Shown here one piece after another: positions 1-7,819 of a DNA stretch of 64,000 nt. A model generated the notes under the pieces. It had not been told where the DNA came from. It was given only the letters and a program-made list of their open reading frames with translations, and ran no database searches. Source of the DNA: Anaerofustis butyriciformans (GTDB lineage: Bacteria; Bacillota; Clostridia; Eubacteriales; Anaerofustaceae); contig NZ_JAYFFH010000002.1 in NCBI RefSeq assembly GCF_036289385.1, forward strand, positions 62,001 to 126,000. The letters are read 5' to 3'. The stretch's first letter is position 1, and the number at the start of each line of letters is the position of its first letter. Made by a program: the position numbers and the translations under genes.

Positions 1-1
1 T

Positions 2-634
2 GTTGATTTAACTCGTGATGAAGCTACAATTCTGATGGTAGAAAGCAACTACCAAAGGTCGCAGATACTTCCCTCGGAAAAAGCCTTCGCCTATAAAATG
101 CGATTGGAAGCAATGAAAAGACAGGCAGGCAGACCGAGCAAAGAAAATGGTGTCCCAGTGGGACACGATTCTTTAATGGGAAAATCGAGAGAAATATTAG
201 CAGCCGAAGGACAAGACAGCAACACACAAATTCAAAGATATATTCGCCTTACAAATCTTGTTCCGGAATTACTGGAATATGTTGACGAGGGGCGAATAAA
301 AATGCGACCGGCGGTTGAATTGTCATTTCTCGATGAGGACAGTCAGCGTGATGTGGTTGATGAAATCGACCTCAATGATACTACTCCATCACACGACCAG
401 ACTATCCGTATGAGAAAATTCTTTGAAGAAGGAAAACTGACTACCGAAGCGATTCAGGCTATTATGTCTGAGGAGAAACCAAACCAAAGGGAGAAAATCG
501 TTTTGAGGGGCGACAGGGTTCGTCAGCTTATCCCGAAAAATATTCCGGTTAGCCAAACGGAAGATTTTGTGTGCAAGGCATTGGAGCATTATAACAAGTT
601 TTTGCGAAGCAGAGCCGACCGTGACAGCCGATAG
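2..634 (+). CDS. ParB/RepB/Spo0J-family partition protein, 5' end missing
   Basis: The frame is open from the first bases of the window, so the N-terminal ParB nuclease-like domain lies upstream; 210 residues remain. The first visible residues (DEATILMVESNYQR, then LPSEKAFAYKMRLEAMK) match the conserved core of ParB proteins from ICEs and plasmids. The helix-turn-helix follows around TQIQRYIRLTNLVPELL and VDEGRIKMRPAVELSFL. Known role of the family: binding parS-like sites and helping segregate or maintain the element; here presumably stability of the excised circle. An internal ATG at 35 is not a real start, because homology continues upstream of it. A ParA partner is expected to the left. 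Confidence 0.9.
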   Translation, partial: VDLTRDEATILMVESNYQRSQILPSEKAFAYKMRLEAMKRQAGRPSKENGVPVGHDSLMGKSREILAAEGQDSNTQIQRYIRLTNLVPELLEYVDEGRIKMRPAVELSFLDEDSQRDVVDEIDLNDTTPSHDQTIRMRKFFEEGKLTTEAIQAIMSEEKPNQREKIVLRGDRVRQLIPKNIPVSQTEDFVCKALEHYNKFLRSRADRDSR

Positions 635-776
635 CCGTCCCCCTTTCTCACACTCTAACCCCTATTTACCAGCTATATACCAGCTGAAAAAATATACACT
701 ATCTCCCTTAACTATATCTATCTCTAATAACTTATAGCTGTCTAATAAAGGGGTCGCATATTTGGAGTGAACAAAA

Positions 777-851
777 ATGTCTGCTACGATGAAAGATTTG
801 GATATTCGCACCTTTGATGTTTTAACCGGATTTGATTACGATTGGAGCTGA
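777..851 (+). CDS. Possible 24-residue small ORF upstream of the lipoprotein gene
   Basis: A short reading frame (begins MSATMKDLDIRTFDVL, ends at TGA 849-851) has a GGAG box about eight bases before its ATG. Its stop lies just before the ribosome binding site of the lipoprotein gene, as in translational coupling. It may instead be the surviving start of a longer decayed gene. No family is recognised. The 140 bases before it hold only AT-rich sequence and an 11-base-period duplication of TACCAGCT. Confidence 0.25.
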   Translation: MSATMKDLDIRTFDVLTGFDYDWS

Positions 852-867
852 AAGGAGCGATAAAAAA

Positions 868-1548
868 ATGAAAAACAAGCTGACAATTTGTGTCATCATC
901 TGCCTTATGACACTTTTAGTTGGGTGCAACAGTAACACAGCCAAAGAAGCTGCACAGGAGAAAACGAAAACAGAGACTTCTTTTCCGGCTGGTAATTCTG
1001 AAAAACAGACCCAAGAAACGACGAAGGAAGAAACAGAACATATACCGGTTCAGAAAAGCACACCAACTGCTAACTCGAAGGCTGAGGTTTCTAATCCTGT
1101 ACAGTCAAAAGCAGATGAAAGTGCAGCTATTCCTGAAACGGAAAAACCAAAGAATGAATCATCGACACAGACACAAAAACCGGCAGTATCCAATACTCAA
1201 TCAAAGCCGTCAAATGAAGAAACAAATTCTGCACCAATTCAAGAAGAAAAGCCTGCCAACGAAACAACAGACCCAAAACCTGATGTTCCACCCGAACAAT
1301 CATTTGATGTCAGTCGCTATATCAGTTATGCGACAGAATATGCTTTAAGCATAGGACTGTCTCTCGATAGTACGGCAACAGAGTGTTGGGACAATCCCAT
1401 CTCCGCAAATCCAAACAGGACAGGTATTGAGTCAGACATTGAAAGCAGGCTGAACAGATACAAGAATACAGAAGGATTTACAGCTGTATGGATATGGACA
1501 GAAAAGTTATCTGAAACGGAATACAACATTTATATCGGATACTGCTAA
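868..1548 (+). CDS. Putative lipoprotein with low-complexity spacer
   Basis: The 226-residue product starts with a lipoprotein signal peptide (MKNKLTICVIICLMTLLVGC) whose lipobox is LVGC, so the mature protein should be anchored to the outer membrane face by a diacylglyceryl cysteine. About 120 residues rich in Glu, Thr, Ser, Pro, Lys and Gln follow, probably a wall-spanning stalk. A compact C-terminal domain of about 75 residues (from YISYATEYALSIGL to YNIYIGYC) has no family I recognise. The ATG at 868 was chosen because AAAGGAG precedes it; an upstream TTG would spoil the signal peptide. It sits directly upstream of the adhesin gene, suggesting a surface role. Confidence 0.75.
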   Translation: MKNKLTICVIICLMTLLVGCNSNTAKEAAQEKTKTETSFPAGNSEKQTQETTKEETEHIPVQKSTPTANSKAEVSNPVQSKADESAAIPETEKPKNESSTQTQKPAVSNTQSKPSNEETNSAPIQEEKPANETTDPKPDVPPEQSFDVSRYISYATEYALSIGLSLDSTATECWDNPISANPNRTGIESDIESRLNRYKNTEGFTAVWIWTEKLSETEYNIYIGYC

Positions 1549-1616
1549 AACAGAATATCCCTAAGCAGACGCACTGAGTAAAATTGGTGCGTTTTTATTT
1601 TAAGGAGGAAAATGCA

Positions 1617-4600
1617 ATGGTGAAAACGAAATTCAGAAAAGCCGTTTCGCTTATGTTAGCGACGGTGATGAGCCTAACTGCTTTTATGAGCATAGGCGCA
1701 ACAACAGCCTTTGCAGCCGTCGGAGAAAAAGCCGATGTTTACCTTGTTGATTATCCTCGAAGCGGAGATACCAACAACAACGGTCAATGGGGACACGGCA
1801 ATCTCAACTATATGAACGGATGGAAAGGTTTGACCACAAAATATACCGGACTTCGAGCAATGGGTTCTTATTCCGGTAATATTGCCTACTGTATCGAACC
1901 GGGTACGGGACAAAGCACCGGAGACAGTCTTACCGAAAAAGACGAAAACTATTTCAATAATATCAGACCTAACGGAACAATTTCCGGAGATGATATTCGC
2001 TTGCTTATCGGACGTATCTTGCAATACGGCTATCGTGGAGGAATCTCTACAAGCTGGAAGTCGCAGAATGAAAGCGACGCAAACTGTATTGCACACGCTT
2101 ATGCCACTCAGATTTTGATTTGGGAGACTATTGTTGGTGAAAGAGACGCAAGCTTCAGCCATAAATCTCCCGGAAGCTATGATGCGGTATTGGACTGTGT
2201 GAGTCCATCACACCCACTACGCAGTAAAATTTTGTCTTATTACAACAGCATTGTAACAAGCGTTCAAAACCACACAAAAGTTCCAAGCTTCTGTACAAGG
2301 TCAAGCGGTTCTGCGAGTGTGTATGAGCTGAAATGGGACGGAAGTAAGTATGTGACCACTCTTACCGATACAAACGGTGTACTTGGAAATTACAATTTCT
2401 CTGCTAACATTGATGGTGTCACATTCTCAACCAGCGGAAACAAACTGACTGTCTCAATGGACAAAGCACCGAGCAAAGAGTTTACTATTACAGCCGCAAA
2501 GAAAAATGGTGTACGCAGAGGTGTCGTTGTATGGTCGGACGGTAAATTTGAAAGCGGAGCTGGTATTCAGGACGTAGTTACCTATGCTCAGGAAGTCAGC
2601 GACCCTGTGAGCGGATTTTTAAAGATGAAAGTCAGCTATGGCTCTTGTCAGATTGTAAAGACGAGCGAGGACGGAAATGTTGACGGGATTCAGTTTACTA
2701 TCAGCGGAAATGGCATTAACCAGACCGTAACAACAGCAAACGGTGGAAAATTCCAGCTTGATAACCTTATGCCCGGAGTTTATACGGTAACAGAACAATC
2801 CATCGACAAATATGTTCCGCAGGAAGTTCACAGAGTGACTGTTGTTGCCGGACAGGTAGCAAAGGTAAACTTCAACAATGTTTTGAAACGAGGAGACCTT
2901 CAGGTAATCAAAAACTCGGAGGACAATCTTGTTGAGGGTGTGACCTTCCATCTTTACGGAACTTCCCTTTCCGGAATTGAAGTCGATGAATACGCAGTGA
3001 CAGACAAAAACGGTGTGGCTTCCTTCAATGATGTGCTTATCAGCGGCGCTACCCCTTATACTATCGAAGAAGTTGATACAGATATTCGATATGTAGTCCC
3101 TGCAAATCAAACTGCCCCTATTAACTGGGAAGAAGTGACCACAAGAAACTTTGTGAATATCCTCAAAAAGTTCAGCGTAACCGTTACGAAAAGTGACAGC
3201 GAGGAAGGCACTGCTCAGGGTAATGCAACACTTGCCGGTGCAGTGTATGGAATCTACAAGGGCGAAACACTTGTAGATAAATATGTTACTGATGAGAACG
3301 GTCAGTTCACGACAAAAGAATATATCTGTGATGATGACTGGACAATTAGGGAAATCACTCCATCTGAGGGGTATTTGCTTGATACTACAATCCACAAAGT
3401 CGGTGCCGAACCTGAGCTTTATACAGTAGAACACAACCAAACCGCAAATGATGTTACCGAACAGGTTATGAAAGGCAATATCGCCATCATCAAACATACA
3501 GATAATGGTGATACACAAATCGAAACTCCTGAAAGCGGAGCAACATTTGAAATCTATCTCAAATCATCCGGCAGTTTTGATGCAGCAGATGAGGATGAAA
3601 GAGATGTCATTGTCTGCGATGAAAATGGATTCGGTCAGACTAAGGATATGCCTTATGGAGTATATACGGTTCATCAGACTTCCGGATGGGAAGGTCGTGA
3701 ACTGATGGATGATTTCGATGTATTCATTTCACAGGACGGACAGACCTACCGATACCTTATCAACAATGCGAACTTTGAAAGCTATATCAAGATTGTAAAA
3801 GTGGATGCCGAAACCGGAAACAACATTCCGTATGCCGGTGCCGGATTCAAAATTTATGACCCTGACGGAAATCAGGTTACTATGAGTTTTACCTATCCTA
3901 CTCCTACAACGGTTGATACTTTCTACACAGACGCAAACGGTCAGCTTGTCACACCGGAGAAATTGGAATATGGAAAGGGTTATTCGCTTGTAGAGGTTCA
4001 GGCTCCATACGGATATGTTCTTGACAGCACACCGGTGTACTTTGATGTTACAGAAGAACAATCAACGGATGAAGGCGGAATTACAGTGATTAAGGTAGAT
4101 AAGCCGAATATGGCACAAAAAGGTACTATCAGCATTGAAAAAACCGGTGAAGTATTCGTCGGAGTCAATGTATCTGGCGAAGAAAATGCAGATGTGATTT
4201 ATCAGCCGGTCTATGAGGTTAAAGGTCTTGCAGGTGCAGTATATGAAATTACCGCAGCGGAAGATATTATCACACCTGACGGTACTCTCCGCTATGCCAA
4301 AGGTGAAGTAGTGGACACTGTTACCACAGATGAAAACGGTCTTGCGACAAGCAAAGAGCTTTATCTTGGAAAATATTCAGTAGTTGAAATCACTGCACCT
4401 GAAGGTATGGTAGTGAATAAAGAATCACACGAAGTGGAGCTTACCTATGCCGGACAGGATGTATCTGTCACAGAAACCGGAACAAGCTTTGTAAATGATA
4501 GACAGAAAGTAAAGGTCAGTCTTGAAAAAGCACTCGAAAAGAATGACATCTTTAACATCGGTTACGGAGATGAAATGAAGAATATCAGTTTCGGACTATA

Positions 4601-5867
4601 CGCAGCTGAAGAACTTGTCTCAGCAAGCGGCACTTCTATTCCGGCAGGCGGATTGATTGAGATTATTTCACTCTCTGAAAACGGTCAAGCTGTTATCAAA
4701 ACAGACTTACCTTTCGGCAGCTACTATATTCAGGAGCTTGCAACCGATGAGCATTATATTATTTCCGATACGAAGTATCCTTTCGAGTTCAGTTATGCCG
4801 GACAGGATACCGCTACTGTTGAGATTGCAGTAAATGATGGAAAGCCAATCGAGAACAAGCTTATTTACGGTTCTGTATCCGGAAAGAAGATAACTGAAAA
4901 CGGCGAAGCTCTGGAAGGTGCTGTAATCGGTCTGTTCAAGGCTGATGAAACCGAATTTACAAAAGAAAATGCTTTGATGACAGCTACCTCTGAAAAAGAT
5001 GGTAGCTTTTCTTTTGACAAAGTTCCTTATGGAAACTGGATTGTCAGAGAAATTGAGCAGCCTGCCGGATTCGTTCTTGATGACACTTCTTATGAGGTCA
5101 CAGTATCCGATGTAGGTCAGGTTATTGAAATTGAAATCGTCAATGAATATGTTTACGGAAATATCAAATTAACTAAGGTTGATGAAGATTATCCGGATAA
5201 CAAACTAAGCGGTGCGACATTTGAAATTTACAGAGATGTAAACGAAGATGGCAAACTGGACGACGGTGACGAACTCATCGGCACACTGAACGAAACCTCT
5301 GTTGGTATTTATGAAATGAAAGAACTTGCCTATGGCAAATACCTTGTGAGGGAAACAAAAGCACCTGAAGGCTTTGAACTGGATAACGGCGTATACGCAG
5401 TTTCCATTGAGGAAGATGGCGTAACCTACGAAGTAGAAAACAAAGCTGGCGTTGGTTTTGTAAATGCAGCAATGAAAGGTAACTTAAAAATTGTAAAAAC
5501 ATCCTCTGACGGAAAAGTCGAAGGCTTTACTTTCAGAGTAACCGGTGTGGGTGGTTATAACCGCACATTTACAACTGATAAAAACGGAGAAATTATTATT
5601 GAGGGACTTCGTATCGGTGAATATACCATTTCCGAAGTTCAGGACGATGTTTCTGTTTCCTATGTGCTTCCGGCAGATAAAAAAGCTACCGTAAAGGTTG
5701 GCTCAACTACAATCGTGGAAATGCACAATGTACTGCGAGATACACCGAAAACCGGAGACAGCAGCAATGTAGGCTTGTGGACAGCACTTGCAGGCATTTC
5801 TGCTCTCGGAATTGTAGGAACCGCTGTTTATGCAGTCAAAAGAAAAAAGAAAGGGGGCAATAAGTAA
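1617..5867 (+). CDS. Giant sortase-anchored adhesin: thioester domain plus about ten CnaB/SpaA repeats
   Basis: The 1,416-residue surface protein has a signal peptide (residues 1 to about 28, ending TTAFAA). A thioester-type head domain follows: YCIEPG with Cys92, and ATQILIW with Gln165, as in Gram-positive domains that form an internal Cys-Gln thioester for covalent host binding. About ten CnaB/SpaA-like beta repeats come next, each with patterns like KTSEDGNVDGIQF, AGAVYGIY or GATFEIY. A TPKTG sorting motif (1376-1380), hydrophobic segment and basic tail (KRKKKGGNK) end the protein. The start follows AAGGAGG at 1603-1609. The class B sortase at 28113 in the same element probably anchors it. 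Likely role: adhesion of donor cells or host colonisation; the ligand is unknown. Confidence 0.92.
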   Translation: MVKTKFRKAVSLMLATVMSLTAFMSIGATTAFAAVGEKADVYLVDYPRSGDTNNNGQWGHGNLNYMNGWKGLTTKYTGLRAMGSYSGNIAYCIEPGTGQSTGDSLTEKDENYFNNIRPNGTISGDDIRLLIGRILQYGYRGGISTSWKSQNESDANCIAHAYATQILIWETIVGERDASFSHKSPGSYDAVLDCVSPSHPLRSKILSYYNSIVTSVQNHTKVPSFCTRSSGSASVYELKWDGSKYVTTLTDTNGVLGNYNFSANIDGVTFSTSGNKLTVSMDKAPSKEFTITAAKKNGVRRGVVVWSDGKFESGAGIQDVVTYAQEVSDPVSGFLKMKVSYGSCQIVKTSEDGNVDGIQFTISGNGINQTVTTANGGKFQLDNLMPGVYTVTEQSIDKYVPQEVHRVTVVAGQVAKVNFNNVLKRGDLQVIKNSEDNLVEGVTFHLYGTSLSGIEVDEYAVTDKNGVASFNDVLISGATPYTIEEVDTDIRYVVPANQTAPINWEEVTTRNFVNILKKFSVTVTKSDSEEGTAQGNATLAGAVYGIYKGETLVDKYVTDENGQFTTKEYICDDDWTIREITPSEGYLLDTTIHKVGAEPELYTVEHNQTANDVTEQVMKGNIAIIKHTDNGDTQIETPESGATFEIYLKSSGSFDAADEDERDVIVCDENGFGQTKDMPYGVYTVHQTSGWEGRELMDDFDVFISQDGQTYRYLINNANFESYIKIVKVDAETGNNIPYAGAGFKIYDPDGNQVTMSFTYPTPTTVDTFYTDANGQLVTPEKLEYGKGYSLVEVQAPYGYVLDSTPVYFDVTEEQSTDEGGITVIKVDKPNMAQKGTISIEKTGEVFVGVNVSGEENADVIYQPVYEVKGLAGAVYEITAAEDIITPDGTLRYAKGEVVDTVTTDENGLATSKELYLGKYSVVEITAPEGMVVNKESHEVELTYAGQDVSVTETGTSFVNDRQKVKVSLEKALEKNDIFNIGYGDEMKNISFGLYAAEELVSASGTSIPAGGLIEIISLSENGQAVIKTDLPFGSYYIQELATDEHYIISDTKYPFEFSYAGQDTATVEIAVNDGKPIENKLIYGSVSGKKITENGEALEGAVIGLFKADETEFTKENALMTATSEKDGSFSFDKVPYGNWIVREIEQPAGFVLDDTSYEVTVSDVGQVIEIEIVNEYVYGNIKLTKVDEDYPDNKLSGATFEIYRDVNEDGKLDDGDELIGTLNETSVGIYEMKELAYGKYLVRETKAPEGFELDNGVYAVSIEEDGVTYEVENKAGVGFVNAAMKGNLKIVKTSSDGKVEGFTFRVTGVGGYNRTFTTDKNGEIIIEGLRIGEYTISEVQDDVSVSYVLPADKKATVKVGSTTIVEMHNVLRDTPKTGDSSNVGLWTALAGISALGIVGTAVYAVKRKKKGGNK

Positions 5868-5956
5868 TGGATGCTAAAACAATCGTTGCAGTGATATTGG
5901 TCGCCTTTATTATTGGCGGTTTTATCTTCTTGCAGGTTAAAAACAGAAAAAAGTAG
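5867..5956 (+). CDS. 29-residue single-pass membrane peptide
   Basis: A short frame starts on the last base of the adhesin stop codon (TAATG overlap) and encodes one hydrophobic helix followed by a basic tail (QVKNRKK). Translational coupling to the adhesin and a terminator immediately after support a real gene. The function is not known. The helix resembles small membrane partners of surface or transfer systems, but carries no cysteines or other diagnostic residues. Confidence 0.55.
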   Translation: MDAKTIVAVILVAFIIGGFIFLQVKNRKK

Positions 5957-5966
5957 GTATGTGACC

Positions 5967-6002
5967 TTTGGGGCGGAAATAATAGTCCGCCCCAAATTTT
6001 TT
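5967..6002 (+). terminator. Rho-independent terminator after the adhesin operon
   Basis: Perfect 11-bp arms TTTGGGGCGGA (5967-5977) and TCCGCCCCAAA (5986-5996) surround an 8-base loop and are followed by TTTTTT. It separates the surface-protein operon from the next set of element genes. Confidence 0.88.
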
Positions 6003-6018
6003 GAAAGCGAGGGAATCT

Positions 6019-6381
6019 ATGAATCAACTAAAAACAGTAGAGAGCAAGGTTTTGACAGTTTTGAAGGCGTGTCCTGAAACGAGATACAACGATATGCTTC
6101 TCATCTTGAGATACTACAATCGTTTTTCAGATATGCCAGTCGGGGATTTTCCTTTTGAAGATGTGATTTACAACTATAAGGGCTACGGACTTCCTTGCTT
6201 TGAAACCATACGCAGAGCAAGGCAAAGGGTACAATCATTGTTTCCAGAGTTATCAAGACGAAATAATGACTGTTGCAATAAAACTATTAACATAAGAATT
6301 GATGTAAATGTAGGAGGAATGACCGATGAAAGAGAATTTTACTTTTCAGCAGAAAACAAAACTGCTGACAAAATTATTTGA
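6019..6381 (+). CDS. ICE hypothetical protein, 120 residues
   Basis: A small basic and polar protein (begins MNQLKTVESKVLTVLKACPE). The middle, PCFETIRRARQRVQSLFPEL, looks like a helical DNA-contacting segment similar to short phage or ICE proteins with a conserved ETIRRARR-type motif. The ATG at 6019 has GAGGGA upstream; a TTG 18 bases earlier falls in the terminator tail and was not used. Its 3' end overlaps the next gene by 56 bases, so the two are likely co-translated. Function unknown. Confidence 0.65.
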   Translation: MNQLKTVESKVLTVLKACPETRYNDMLLILRYYNRFSDMPVGDFPFEDVIYNYKGYGLPCFETIRRARQRVQSLFPELSRRNNDCCNKTINIRIDVNVGGMTDEREFYFSAENKTADKII

Positions 6382-6559
6382 CGCAGGCTGTACTACGGAG
6401 AAGAAATTGCAGCAACTTGATATGGAGAGTATTTTAAAAATTCCCGGTATCACTATTCCAGATATGAGCTTGATTCTTGAACTCCAAAAACAGACCAAAG
6501 CAAATAAGCTGTTCTCTTATTTGGGAGGTGGCACAGATGAGCAAACAGGAAGTGAGTGA
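6326..6559 (+). CDS. ICE hypothetical protein, 77 residues
   Basis: A short mostly helical protein with TAGGAGG about eight bases before its ATG. The segment MESILKIPGITIPDMSLILELQ, which contains an IPGIT turn, resembles the helix-hairpin style of small DNA-associated proteins, but I do not recognise a family. It overlaps both neighbours (start inside the preceding gene, end 23 bases inside the next), as expected for a tightly packed ICE operon. Confidence 0.6.
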   Translation: MKENFTFQQKTKLLTKLFDAGCTTEKKLQQLDMESILKIPGITIPDMSLILELQKQTKANKLFSYLGGGTDEQTGSE

Positions 6560-7115
6560 TCGTCACGTCATCTGGAGCAATATGAATTTGGATATTGATG
6601 ATTGGCGTGACGGATACAAGGAATTTCTTGAAATAAACGAGTTAGATGATGACCCAAACGATGAGAATAAGCTGTATGAATATATGGTGGAAACCAATGA
6701 CGAATATTTGTCTGACGAAAGAGCTAACCTCAACATTCAGTTCTCACAGCCTATTATCGTAATTGGTGACATTGGCAGATGGAACGGCAGAGTTACGGGA
6801 TATAAGATGATTGATTCCGGAAACATTAAGGACTGTTTATACTCCGATACCGACTACACCGAGTGGTATGTTGATAAATACGGAGACCTCAGAGCCGAAG
6901 CTGTTCATCACGATGGCACTAACCATTATCTATACCGTGTATTCAAAGACGGTGTAACTGACACGCAGATAGAGAATTTGCAAGACAAAATTTATAACGG
7001 AAAAGCTACCAGAGCAGATATTACAAGGGTGACGAAAAGGCTCGGAGATGAAATTGCAGGTGTATATGGCTTTGACATTTCAAAGCAAAGACAGACAGGA
7101 GAACAAGCGAGGTGA
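6537..7115 (+). CDS. Conserved ICE protein, acidic, 192 residues
   Basis: The start ATG 6537 follows GGGAGGTGG; an in-frame upstream ATG at 6477 lies inside the preceding gene without a binding site. The product is acidic (SNMNLDIDDWRDGYKEF and PNDENKLYEYMVETNDEY) with a central beta-rich section (QFSQPIIVIGDIGRWNGRV). Proteins of this type are common just upstream of the large helicase/methylase gene in Clostridia ICEs. The acidic surface could suggest DNA mimicry or a single-stranded DNA role, but this is a guess. Its stop overlaps the SD region of the next gene. Confidence 0.65.
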   Translation: MSKQEVSDRHVIWSNMNLDIDDWRDGYKEFLEINELDDDPNDENKLYEYMVETNDEYLSDERANLNIQFSQPIIVIGDIGRWNGRVTGYKMIDSGNIKDCLYSDTDYTEWYVDKYGDLRAEAVHHDGTNHYLYRVFKDGVTDTQIENLQDKIYNGKATRADITRVTKRLGDEIAGVYGFDISKQRQTGEQAR

Positions 7116-7120
7116 TAAAA

Positions 7121-7804
7121 GTGGATTACAGAGTTTTGACTGAAGCAGAACAAAAGTACACATTCAGCCAAAGTCAGCAGCTTTCTATGCAAACCGGTCT
7201 TATTGGGTATTTGAGAGCTGATTTCGGCTCTACCGGAAACGAGTTCTGGACTACTTGGAATGACTTTAGAAAAGATTTAAAAACCGATAACTTTATGGCT
7301 GAATTTGATGATGTGATTAACAGTCTCCGTGACGGAGATATTCTATCCAGCAGAAAACAAATGTCATCTTACTGCTACTCTACACCTGACAGCTCTTTTA
7401 ATGACGACCGTAATCATTACGGTGTTCGCCTTGATACGGATAAGTACAGTTATCTTATGAGGTTGAATCCGAATAAAGGTGAGTATAATCTGTACTGCTA
7501 TTGCTATCAAAAAGAGTGGCTTAATGAACATTTAAAAAAGGCTGAGCGTGGTATCAGATTCATTGACCCATCTTACAATGAGCAGTTCCGCATTGGAGAT
7601 GGAGACAAAATTACTATCAGGCTTAGTGACGGTAAAACAATGGACAGAACTTGCAGATATGTAGATGACTATCATTTAGAGGTTGGCTTGAATCTTTACC
7701 ATATCTGCGAGTTTGCCGAGATTTGCCAGAGAAACGGACATACCGTAGAACCAGCCGCAAAAGAAAATATAAAAACACAAAAAGATAAAGAAAAATCACG
7801 ATAA
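7121..7804 (+). CDS. Conserved ICE protein (LTEAEQKYTxxQSQQ type), 227 residues
   Basis: The GTG at 7121 is preferred over a GTG at 7112, because the latter lies within the CGAGGTG binding site. The N-terminus RVLTEAEQKYTFSQSQQLSM and the motifs GLIGYLRADFGS, TTWNDFRKDLKTDNF and YHLEVGLNLYHICEFAE are ones I associate with a protein found next to the SNF2 helicase/methylase in Clostridia ICEs. It ends with a Lys/Glu-rich tail and is followed at once by the strong SD of the giant gene. Function unknown; linkage suggests a job in DNA processing or antirestriction during transfer. Confidence 0.7.
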   Translation: MDYRVLTEAEQKYTFSQSQQLSMQTGLIGYLRADFGSTGNEFWTTWNDFRKDLKTDNFMAEFDDVINSLRDGDILSSRKQMSSYCYSTPDSSFNDDRNHYGVRLDTDKYSYLMRLNPNKGEYNLYCYCYQKEWLNEHLKKAERGIRFIDPSYNEQFRIGDGDKITIRLSDGKTMDRTCRYVDDYHLEVGLNLYHICEFAEICQRNGHTVEPAAKENIKTQKDKEKSR

Positions 7805-7819
7805 GGAGGTGAAAATACA

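Noticed and set aside
667..685. Two copies of TACCAGCT with 11-base period after the ParB-like gene, as possible iterons or parS
   Set aside because: Only two short copies and no third or palindromic structure; too weak to call an origin or partition site.
920..1348. Plus-strand frame of 142 codons inside the lipoprotein gene
   Set aside because: Low-complexity Arg/Lys-rich product from shifting the spacer repeat; no SD. Unlike the TnpV frame it matches no family.
2619..3518. Long minus-strand open frame antisense to the adhesin
   Set aside because: It is the mirror of a repeat-rich gene with no SD and no recognisable protein pattern.
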